Origin: Chloracidobacterium sp. UBA3360
GTDB taxonomy: Bacteria; Acidobacteriota; Blastocatellia; Pyrinomonadales; Pyrinomonadaceae
NCBI GenBank assembly: GCA_002360555.1
Contig: DEQS01000071.1
Span: 1 to 22,028, forward strand
Reading direction: 5' to 3'
DNA length: 22,028 nt
A program made the position numbers and the translations under genes. Below, piece by piece: positions 15,646 to 22,028 of the stretch. Within the stretch, counting starts at the first letter, position 1; each line of letters starts with the position of its first letter. The notes below the pieces were generated by a model that saw nothing but the letters and a program-made list of their open reading frames with translations, searched no databases and was not told the origin of the DNA.

Positions 15646-15925
15646 TTCTCGCGTACTCCGTATTGCTGAATACCGCCGTATAACTGATATAAATTTTGTG
15701 GCAGAATTACTTCTTGAAAGGTAAACACCGCCGCCGGCCGATTCGTGACACTTTAAGTAAAAAAATGACCAATTTTATCATCTGGTCACAATCGCCTATC
15801 CTTACTACGCATCGTTTTGAGGTTAAGTTGCGGTACGTCGAGAAAAAACTTAGTGTGCGGCAAGATCTGCGGATCGAATGATCTGGCATTCTAGTGGTAA
15901 CATTATTTTACCGGAGGAAATGTTT
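15646..15925. promoter_or_regulatory. Divergent intergenic region with TGACCA-N11-TGGTCA inverted repeat
   Basis: 280 bp without a gene between the DUF5916 gene (-) and a secreted-protein gene (+). A perfect 6-bp inverted repeat TGACCA (15766-15771) / TGGTCA (15783-15788), with an AT-rich 11-bp spacer and an A-run on its left, is the main structure and could be an operator for a dimeric regulator. I see no clear paired -35/-10 boxes. Confidence 0.4.
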
Positions 15926-16534
15926 ATGAGATTGATCGTGTTTGTTTGCGCGTTATTAATGGCCGCGAGTGGTGCTGTGTTTGGCCAGGAAAACCAGTTC
16001 CGCCCGATGAAGGGATCGGCGACGCCGGAGTACCAGGAGTCCGGCGATCACGGCCAGTGTCTCGTTTTCAAAACTTACATCGTGATCGCCGAGCCCACCG
16101 ACGAAGGCGGTGACGATGTCAACGTCTGGATCCGCAAAGGAACCGCAAAGGGAGCCGATGCATGCCGCTTGGGCACGAACCCGAATTACACGATCAAAAA
16201 CTCAGACAATAATTCGTTCTACGGCATATCGGCAGTCTACTTTTTTGTCGATCAGGGAACCTCCGCCGGAGAGCGGACGCTGCTCGTCTTCCGCACCGAA
16301 TCCGGCGACCCGGTTACGACGGTCGATTACATCGGCAGCCCCCGCATCGAAGCCGCCCGGTATCTATACTACGACGCCCCGTACGCCAAAAAAGGCCCGA
16401 TCTCCACCTGCAACGAAGCTGCCAAATGGAAACGCCAAGGCGGCAGCGTCGGCTGGGTCCAAGGCAAAAAACTAGACCTCGACACCCAAAAGTCGACAAA
16501 CGTCGGCGTTCTGCGGTGTGTTTATCAGGAGTGA
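15926..16534 (+). CDS. Secreted protein of unknown function
   Basis: 202 residues from ATG 15926, with GGAGG (15913-15917) 8 bases upstream; an ATG at 15920 is too close to that site. The N-terminus MRLIVFVCALLMAASGAVFGQ is a classic signal peptide, with cleavage likely after GQ. The mature part is beta-rich with acidic and aromatic strands (DDVNVWIRKGTAKG, FYGISAVYFFVDQGT). It carries four cysteines at GQC, DACR, STCN and LRCVY, which could form two disulfides in the periplasm. I do not recognise the family. It is followed by a TTCACT-rich repeat region and then the putative nuclease operon; no coupling to either is visible. Confidence 0.7.
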   Translation: MRLIVFVCALLMAASGAVFGQENQFRPMKGSATPEYQESGDHGQCLVFKTYIVIAEPTDEGGDDVNVWIRKGTAKGADACRLGTNPNYTIKNSDNNSFYGISAVYFFVDQGTSAGERTLLVFRTESGDPVTTVDYIGSPRIEAARYLYYDAPYAKKGPISTCNEAAKWKRQGGSVGWVQGKKLDLDTQKSTNVGVLRCVYQE

Positions 16535-16580
16535 TTCACTGGCTTTCACTGTTCACTATTCGTTATTAACTATTCACTAA
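16535..16580. repeat. TTCACT-rich intergenic repeat, copy 1
   Basis: Imperfect tandem units of TTCACT / TATTCACT start right after the stop codon, with CTGTTCACTATT shared with 20551-20563 and the ending TATTCACTA shared too. Simple degenerate intergenic array. Confidence 0.6.
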
Positions 16581-16714
16581 CCTGTGTTACATTGTCTCTG
16601 TTCCATCACGGGCGCAACGGATCCCAGGTTGCAGCGGCTGTAGTTAGTCAGTTTGTTTAATAAATGGCTTCGCTCGGCAACGGGCTTGGCCTTTTCATTT
16701 GGAGGCAATCGTAG

Positions 16715-17350
16715 ATGATTACCGCTGAAAACATCAAAGCGATCTTCGAGTCTTGCGAATTTAGAAGTGATTTGGAAGCGTTGAGTTCCTATGCAGCAAA
16801 TATCCGGCAGGAAAGGCCAATTGTTGTGCTTTTTGCTAAATATTTCTGGCAAAAAGGCCATAAGGTTGCCCTCGAAAAAAACAAGTGTGACTTGGTTGTG
16901 GATGGAACAAGGATTGAGTTCAAGGTTCACTATGATTCGGACGTGCAAACGTTACGGTGGGAATTGACTAAGTATGGTGACAATATCGAAAGGTTGATGG
17001 AAGCAGTCTCCGCAAAGAAACACAGTCCGACGTGGGCGATTTGTCCCGGAATTTACAAGGACGTAATTGTAAAACGTCCTGACATTTTTGTCTGGATACT
17101 ATCTGTACGCGACCTTAGCAAGCTGACGGACGATGAAATGAGTCGAGTTTGTTGGAGCTCAGAACAGCGGAAGTACAACAGGAATAGACCTTATGGATCA
17201 AACCAAGAATTTCTGGATGTGGTAGATAGTTTTCTTGCAAAGCTGCAAAAACTCAGAATGTTCTCGATACAAAGGGCAACGGCCATTACAAGCGGGGATT
17301 TTCCCTCAGAATATCAGTTAAGGCTTTGTGAGTTCCCAAACGGTCAGTAA
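16715..17350 (+). CDS. Putative PD-(D/E)XK-fold nuclease
   Basis: 211 residues with a good ribosome site (GGAGG 16701-16705, 9 bases before ATG). The stretch from residue 49 reads HKVALEKNKCDLVVDGTRIE and continues FK: D59 on one strand and E68-x-K70 on the next, preceded by E54. This is the spacing of a PD-(D/E)XK nuclease core (E...D...ExK) found in restriction, repair and phage-defence enzymes. The rest is a helical, aromatic C-terminal half (WAICPGIYKDVIV, IFVWILSVRDLS) that I cannot place. GC is visibly lower than in flanking genes. Two genes follow in tight order, suggesting an operon. The nuclease fold is a motif-level call; catalysis and target are unproven, and a degenerate nuclease fold with a binding role is the main alternative. 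Confidence 0.55.
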   Translation: MITAENIKAIFESCEFRSDLEALSSYAANIRQERPIVVLFAKYFWQKGHKVALEKNKCDLVVDGTRIEFKVHYDSDVQTLRWELTKYGDNIERLMEAVSAKKHSPTWAICPGIYKDVIVKRPDIFVWILSVRDLSKLTDDEMSRVCWSSEQRKYNRNRPYGSNQEFLDVVDSFLAKLQKLRMFSIQRATAITSGDFPSEYQLRLCEFPNGQ

Positions 17351-17813
17351 CATCAATTTAGCGATGAGAATTATTCGGACTTCGGAGGACGCGAACTATA
17401 TAGAACTTTTGAAAAAAGGGGAGGTTCATGTTGTGGCCTTTGCTGAGGAAGGCTTTTCACACTTCAAAGCACTAGCGGAATTCTCGCTCGGATTTACAAT
17501 TCAACAAGCGGTCGCTTTCTGCAAGCGTGTTAATGATGCTGACGAAACCGGAACGCTGTTCCCACGAGGCAAGCTAACCGCCATGCCGAAGCGATTCTTT
17601 CGAGACGAGCGGTGGGATGACGATGGTTTCCGACGATGTCTTAGAGATGCGTTTGTTGCAAATCGAGATCACTGCAAATCGAACCAACTTGTTTTTCAGT
17701 TCAGCTGCGTGCAACTGCATTTAGACAACTTATTCGAAAAAGTTAAGGAAATGGCTGAGCAAGAGTTTTCCGATTCGGGCATTGAACAGATAACGGTTCA
17801 TTTCAGTGATTAG
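17328..17813 (+). CDS. Hypothetical protein, middle gene of nuclease operon
   Basis: 161 residues from GTG 17328, overlapping the nuclease gene by 23 bp, with AAGG a few bases upstream. ATG at 17364 is an alternative that removes 12 residues and the overlap. No signal peptide or membrane segment. It looks like a compact alpha/beta protein: a beta-strand VHVVAFAEEGF, a helical FTIQQAVAFCKRVND, a basic middle (RGKLTAMPKRFFRDERW), and a closing strand IEQITVHFSD. I do not recognise a family. The tight packing with the nuclease and the TPR gene suggests a functional link. GC is about 43% in the lines I counted by hand. Confidence 0.55.
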   Translation: MSSQTVSNINLAMRIIRTSEDANYIELLKKGEVHVVAFAEEGFSHFKALAEFSLGFTIQQAVAFCKRVNDADETGTLFPRGKLTAMPKRFFRDERWDDDGFRRCLRDAFVANRDHCKSNQLVFQFSCVQLHLDNLFEKVKEMAEQEFSDSGIEQITVHFSD

Positions 17814-17817
17814 AAAG

Positions 17818-18876
17818 ATGGCGGTACTTATCGAAGCAATTTCAGTTATTGTTCGCAGAGAACCGATTGAGAAGCTCTTTCCCGGCGGGTGGCGAGGCTT
17901 TCTGTCCGCGGCGCTAAATCGAACACTGTACAGCGATGATGAGATTGCCTCAGTGAGTTTCATGGCGCCGGATGATGTGAAGGCATACATTTTCTACCTT
18001 GAGTCTTGCGGGCTTGATTTCGACGTTGGGGGCCATACGGTAGATATTTCAGTGGTAGATCAAATTCGCGGCTTCACAACGCCGTCGCCCTGGTTGCAGT
18101 TTGGTGAAGTGGAAAAGGACGGAAATCTTATCAAGGCATGCTGGCTAGCAGGAACCGAACCGAACCATGTTTTTACCCCCCGAGGGTGGAAGTATGAAGG
18201 GTCGCTAAGCCAAAAATCTGGCTTCATTCCTACAGAGGAAATGAATCAGAAATTCAAGTTTCTTCGGGAAGAAAACGGTCTGGAAGTTTATTTAGACCTG
18301 CAGACGAATGAGGAGCGCTATATCGGCCGTCCAAAAATTCCCGGCGAGAGCAGGGAAGAGGTTTTTAGCAGGCTTAAATCTTTGTGCCAAGAGGCATTGG
18401 ATTTAGACATAGAGGCAGAACGTGCAAGAGAGTCAAAGAATGAATCTCGAGGGGGGGAGATATTCTTACGATTGAAGGAAGAAATGCTTACCGAAGCCGA
18501 ACAAATTGTGATGACAGCGGGACGCAATATGGCCATTGCTCACTTTGCATGCGGCCTGATTCTTCGTGTGCTAAAACAACCAGCCGATGCTGAAGCATAC
18601 TTCCGTCGAGCAAACGATCTGACGCCGGGAGTGTCAAATACTATATTAGAGTTAGTTCGATGCCTTGGGGAACAGGAAAAATTTGACCAAGCTGTCCCTT
18701 TCGCCCGTGAGGGGGTGGCCTACGAGCCGAACAATCCTGCGTGTTTGGGAAACCTCGCTCTATCGCTGCTTATGATTGGTGAAAAAAATGAGGCTAGACA
18801 GCACTTGGATAAGGCTCTGGCGATTGATGCAAACGATCCAATTAATCGGCAAATGTTAAAGAAATTTGCAGATTAG
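17818..18876 (+). CDS. TPR-containing protein with unknown N-terminal domain
   Basis: 352 residues from ATG 17818 (AGAAAG upstream); a GTG at 17806 is possible but adds only four residues. The N-terminus MAVLIEAISVIVRREPIEKL leads into an alpha/beta domain of about 200 residues, with FMAPDDVKAYIFYLESCGLDF, VVDQIRGFTTPSPWLQFGEV, PRGWKYEGSLS and GLEVYLDLQTNEERYIGRP. I see no catalytic motif in it. From about 230 there are TPR-like helical repeats: YFRRANDLTPGVSNTILELV, AVPFAREGVAYEPNNPACL and ARQHLDKALAIDANDPINRQ. TPRs bind proteins, so this may scaffold the preceding products. The spacing of 4 bp after the previous stop indicates one operon. Confidence 0.65.
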   Translation: MAVLIEAISVIVRREPIEKLFPGGWRGFLSAALNRTLYSDDEIASVSFMAPDDVKAYIFYLESCGLDFDVGGHTVDISVVDQIRGFTTPSPWLQFGEVEKDGNLIKACWLAGTEPNHVFTPRGWKYEGSLSQKSGFIPTEEMNQKFKFLREENGLEVYLDLQTNEERYIGRPKIPGESREEVFSRLKSLCQEALDLDIEAERARESKNESRGGEIFLRLKEEMLTEAEQIVMTAGRNMAIAHFACGLILRVLKQPADAEAYFRRANDLTPGVSNTILELVRCLGEQEKFDQAVPFAREGVAYEPNNPACLGNLALSLLMIGEKNEARQHLDKALAIDANDPINRQMLKKFAD

Positions 18877-18912
18877 AAACAGACGAGAAACGAAACGGGG
18901 TAATATGGATGC

Positions 18913-19341
18913 ATGAAAACACGAATACTCATCACGATCGTAATCTTACTAACCGCACTTCCTATTGCCGCTCAGTACGCACCGGAGCCTAAGCGGGATC
19001 GGCTGGATTCTGCGCCAAAGGCGTTTCGGACATTTTTTGCAAAGTTCCGGGCGGCAGTCGAAAAGAACAATAAAACTCAGGTCGCCGCAATGACGCGTTT
19101 TCCGTTTGCGTACGGGTATGACGCCGGCGACGAGGGGATGTACACGAGGGCCCAATTCTTAAAGAACTACAAACACGTCACCGGCGATTTCTTTGGCGAG
19201 TATAAGATGGGCAAAAATCCATGGTTTTCCAAGGGAGACGGCAACCTGACCTACACCATCTCAACCGAAAGCGCTTCGCACCTGACTTTTGCCAAGTCGG
19301 GAAATACATTTAAATTCATCTCATACATTGTCGAGCCGTAA
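18913..19341 (+). CDS. Small secreted protein of unknown function
   Basis: 142 residues. The N-terminus MKTRILITIVILLTALPIAAQ is a signal peptide with cleavage after AAQ, so the product is periplasmic or secreted. The mature part has a helix (PKAFRTFFAKFRAAVEKNNKT), a GYDAGDEGMYTRAQFLKNYKHV segment, and a beta-rich end (LTYTISTESASHLTFAKSG). The overall shape resembles NTF2-like small cone-shaped proteins, but I cannot assign a family. Composition matches the chromosome more than the preceding operon, so it may mark the right edge of the low-GC block. Its ribosome site is weak. Confidence 0.65.
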   Translation: MKTRILITIVILLTALPIAAQYAPEPKRDRLDSAPKAFRTFFAKFRAAVEKNNKTQVAAMTRFPFAYGYDAGDEGMYTRAQFLKNYKHVTGDFFGEYKMGKNPWFSKGDGNLTYTISTESASHLTFAKSGNTFKFISYIVEP

Positions 19342-19399
19342 TGAGCGCAGGGGCCTTTAATCCTAGACGATTTTACGGTAATTAGCGTATTATTGAGCC

Positions 19400-19612
19400 A
19401 TGGCAAACGAATACACGGCAGTAGTAAAACAGGATAACGGATGGTGGATCGGCTGGATCGAAGAAGTTCCGGGCGTCAACTGTCAGGAAGGCACTCGTGA
19501 GGAGTTGCTTGAAAGTCTTCGTGTAACACTGCGTGAGGCGTTGGACTTTAATCGGGAAGATGCCCGGAAGATGGCCGGAACTCCGTTTGAAGAAGCTCTG
19601 ATAGCCGCATGA
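19400..19612 (+). CDS. hicB: HicB family antitoxin, short form
   Basis: 70 residues. EYTAVVKQDNGWWIGWIEEVPGVNCQEGT is the partial RNase-H-like HicB core, followed by a helix with ELLESLRVTLREALDF. HicB neutralises the HicA mRNA interferase by direct binding. This version stops soon after the core and lacks the C-terminal DNA-binding (HTH or RHH) domain found in longer HicB proteins, so autorepression of the operon may be absent or done by another factor. Its stop overlaps the hicA start by 4 bp (ATGA). Gene order is antitoxin first, the reverse of E. coli hicAB but common elsewhere. Confidence 0.88.
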   Translation: MANEYTAVVKQDNGWWIGWIEEVPGVNCQEGTREELLESLRVTLREALDFNREDARKMAGTPFEEALIAA

Positions 19613-19794
19613 AAAGGCGCGACCTGATCCGTCATTTGCATAAGCACGGTTGCGAATTGCTTCGTGAAGGCGGCAGCCATTCTTGGTGGCACAATCCCTC
19701 GCAGAATCGGCGTTCTGCCGTTCCCCGACACACCGAGATCAACGAAAAGCTGATACCCAAGATTTGCAAGGATCTGGGAATCCCCAAACCATAA
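19609..19794 (+). CDS. hicA: HicA family mRNA interferase toxin
   Basis: 61 residues, normal for HicA. It has the double-stranded-RNA-binding-like fold signature: RDLIRHLHKHGCELLREGGSH with catalytic His24 in GGSHSWW, then VPRHTEINEKLIPKICKDLG. HicA cleaves mRNA and tmRNA when freed from HicB, causing growth arrest. The key His and flanking Gly-Ser are intact, so the toxin looks functional. It overlaps hicB by 4 bp, ensuring coupled translation. The convergent gene at 19811 begins its stop 16 bp beyond. Confidence 0.92.
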   Translation: MKRRDLIRHLHKHGCELLREGGSHSWWHNPSQNRRSAVPRHTEINEKLIPKICKDLGIPKP

Positions 19795-19810
19795 ACTGAT
19801 CTTCCTATAG

Positions 19811-20251
19811 CTAACCATTTCTAATCACGGGCTTTTTCCTGCATTGCGAATGCGCCTTTGGCGAGATGCGGATCTTGCGGAGGTCGAGGATCATGTTGCC
19901 GTCGGGGTCGATCTTTGGGCGCAAGAATTCGATCGTGTCGGGCGGGCGGATGCCGAATTCGGCCACGAGGCGGTAGGCTCGGATGATCTTGGAGCCGCGT
20001 CGGCCGTAATTTCTCGCCGGATAGGCGTGGCGTGTGCCCGGGATCGCCGGTTTGAGAGCGAGCCGCCGTGCAAAGCGGTCAAACATTATCAGATAACCCG
20101 TCGGTTCACCGAGACGTTCGTGCGTAACGCGGCTGAGCACGATGGAACCGCCCCGATTAAGCGTCACATACAACCCCGACCAATGCGGAGCCACATCGCC
20201 CCGCGGCAGCACCACCCAATCACCATCTGTAAGATCATCGTATCCTTTCAT
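19811..20251 (-). CDS. Hypothetical protein, basic, 146 aa
   Basis: No signal peptide or membrane helix. The N-terminus (DLTDGDWVVLPRGDVAPHWSG) followed by YVTLNRGGSIVLSRVTHERL suggests a small beta-barrel; the middle has FDRFARRLALKPAIPGTRHAYPARNYGRR, rich in Arg and aromatics, which could bind nucleic acid or an acidic partner. The C-terminus is basic (CRKKPVIRNG). I do not recognise the family. GC and codon use look like the chromosome core rather than the adjacent low-GC operon. There is no clear ribosome site before ATG 20251. Confidence 0.6.
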   Translation of the reverse strand: MKGYDDLTDGDWVVLPRGDVAPHWSGLYVTLNRGGSIVLSRVTHERLGEPTGYLIMFDRFARRLALKPAIPGTRHAYPARNYGRRGSKIIRAYRLVAEFGIRPPDTIEFLRPKIDPDGNMILDLRKIRISPKAHSQCRKKPVIRNG

Positions 20252-20508
20252 GAGAGTGAAATTAGCTCATTAAGCGGCAAAATGAAATGCTATTATGCGG
20301 GCTTTGCTGATTATGCAGATTTTGCGTGGTTTATTTTGCTTAGAGATCCATCAGAGCTTTCATCAACGATAAAACATCATCGTGTCAGAGATCGCGTCCA
20401 AAACGAATGGCACACCATTCACGACGATACCGTTCATCAAACTTTTGACTGTTTTGAAGAGGGAATTGGGCAGTTTCAAATAAGATCCGCACTTTAATGC
20501 CGGGACAG
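20252..20508. other. Gene-poor intergenic stretch with a 9-bp tandem repeat
   Basis: No convincing gene. A 71-codon open frame (20282-20497, +) lacks a clear ribosome site and has an unusual composition, so I do not call it. Within it four in-frame 9-bp units at 20297-20332 share the pattern GC(G/T/A)-(G/T)-rich then TTT/TAT, read as AGF-ADY-ADF-AWF. This may be a decayed simple repeat. Confidence 0.4.
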
Positions 20509-20542
20509 AAAAAAGCCCCGCCGAAACGACGAGGCTTTTTTT
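20509..20542 (-). terminator. Bidirectional terminator-like hairpin downstream of ahcY
   Basis: AAAAAAGCC on the left pairs with GGCTTTTTT on the right, with an inner CG-rich imperfect stem and AAA loop. T-runs follow the stem on both strands. It serves the metK-ahcY operon on the minus strand. Confidence 0.75.
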
Positions 20543-20543
20543 G

Positions 20544-20577
20544 AACTATTCACTGTTCACTATTAGTTATTCACTAT
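20544..20577. repeat. TTCACT-rich intergenic repeat, copy 2
   Basis: Units ACTATTCACT, GTTCACTATT and GTTATTCACTA follow one another between the ahcY stop and its terminator. It shares TTCACTGTTCACTATT with the array at 16535-16580, in the same orientation. Confidence 0.6.
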
Positions 20578-20578
20578 C

Positions 20579-21851
<1,273 letters not shown>

Positions 21852-21859
<8 letters not shown>

Positions 21860-22028
21860 TTGCAGCTCCTTTATGTTCCTCAGCCGCAGTCCTCAGAGCC
21901 TCGGCTTTATCTGTTACTTCCCATGAAAACTCACCGTTTCTACGGCCAAAATGGCCAAAACGTGCAGTCGCTTTGTAGATCGGGCGACGCAGGTCGAGAG
22001 TTTCCATGATCGCCGCCGGCGTGTCGGA
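21852..22028 (-). CDS. metK: S-adenosylmethionine synthetase, C-terminal end (truncated by window)
   Basis: Only the last 58 residues are in the window, in an open frame continuing past base 22028. RPIYKATARFGHFGR, then FSWEVTDKAEALR, is the conserved end of MetK (RPIY..TA.YGHFGR..FPWE.TD). MetK makes S-adenosylmethionine from methionine and ATP. Its stop (21852-21854) lies inside the ahcY start region, an 8-bp overlap. Synthesis of SAM and removal of its by-product are therefore co-expressed. The promoter and any SAM-responsive leader lie outside the window. Confidence 0.93.

Noticed and set aside
16664..16714. 16-residue open frame ending directly before the nuclease start (possible leader peptide)
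   Set aside because: No ribosome site before it and no attenuator hairpin; its end merely spans the ribosome site of the next gene.
20282..20497. 71-residue open frame downstream of the 19811 gene
   Set aside because: Weak start context, odd composition with a 9-bp repeat, and no recognisable fold; described as intergenic.

Overview
The window reads as a chromosomal segment of a Gram-negative bacterium, most likely an Acidobacteriota member near Blastocatellia/Pyrinomonadales. This placement is inferred from the mix of gene families: a Ser/Thr kinase with an FHA partner, a fused LptF-LptG permease, a DUF5916 outer-membrane protein, HslUV and a DUF6677-like membrane protein. No rRNA marker is present. 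Genes are dense, and outer-membrane biogenesis genes point to a diderm envelope.

Layout. 1-1887 (+): the C-terminal part of a membrane Ser/Thr kinase with an SH3b tail, then a FhaA-like FHA protein. 1888-2816 (-): a MarR regulator overlapping a DUF402 gene. It is separated from a divergent hypothetical gene (2984-3367, +) by a regularly spaced array of TTAGC/GCTAA half-sites. 3507-8337 (-): a compact apparent operon in the order hslV, small secreted carboxypeptidase-regulatory-like protein, hslU, FN3 lipoprotein, FAH-family hydrolase, small transaldolase. A sigma70-like promoter lies upstream of hslV. 8435-9166 (+): a class I glutamine-amidotransferase-like hydrolase (PuuD/C26). 9305-13082 (+): a DUF6677-like membrane protein, a 56-residue membrane protein overlapping it by 4 bp, recO, and a single polypeptide carrying both LptF and LptG. 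13087-15645 (-): a large DUF5916/CBM9-like outer-membrane protein. 15926-16534 (+): a secreted protein of unknown function.

16715-19794 (+) looks like an accessory block. It holds a putative PD-(D/E)XK nuclease, an unknown protein and a TPR protein packed as one operon with visibly lower GC than the flanks. A small secreted protein and a hicB-hicA toxin-antitoxin pair follow. This block is the best candidate for an undescribed system; the nuclease motif is visible, but any defence role is inference. 19811-22028 (-): an unknown protein, a terminator-like hairpin, adenosylhomocysteinase, and the C-terminal end of S-adenosylmethionine synthetase. The last two genes overlap and form a SAM-cycle operon.

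Several small repeats stand out. They are a structured repeat read in frame inside the kinase, GGTCC/GGACC arrays sharing an identical 28-bp core in inverted orientation about 6.5 kb apart, two TTCACT-rich intergenic arrays, and the 22-bp-phased operator-like array.
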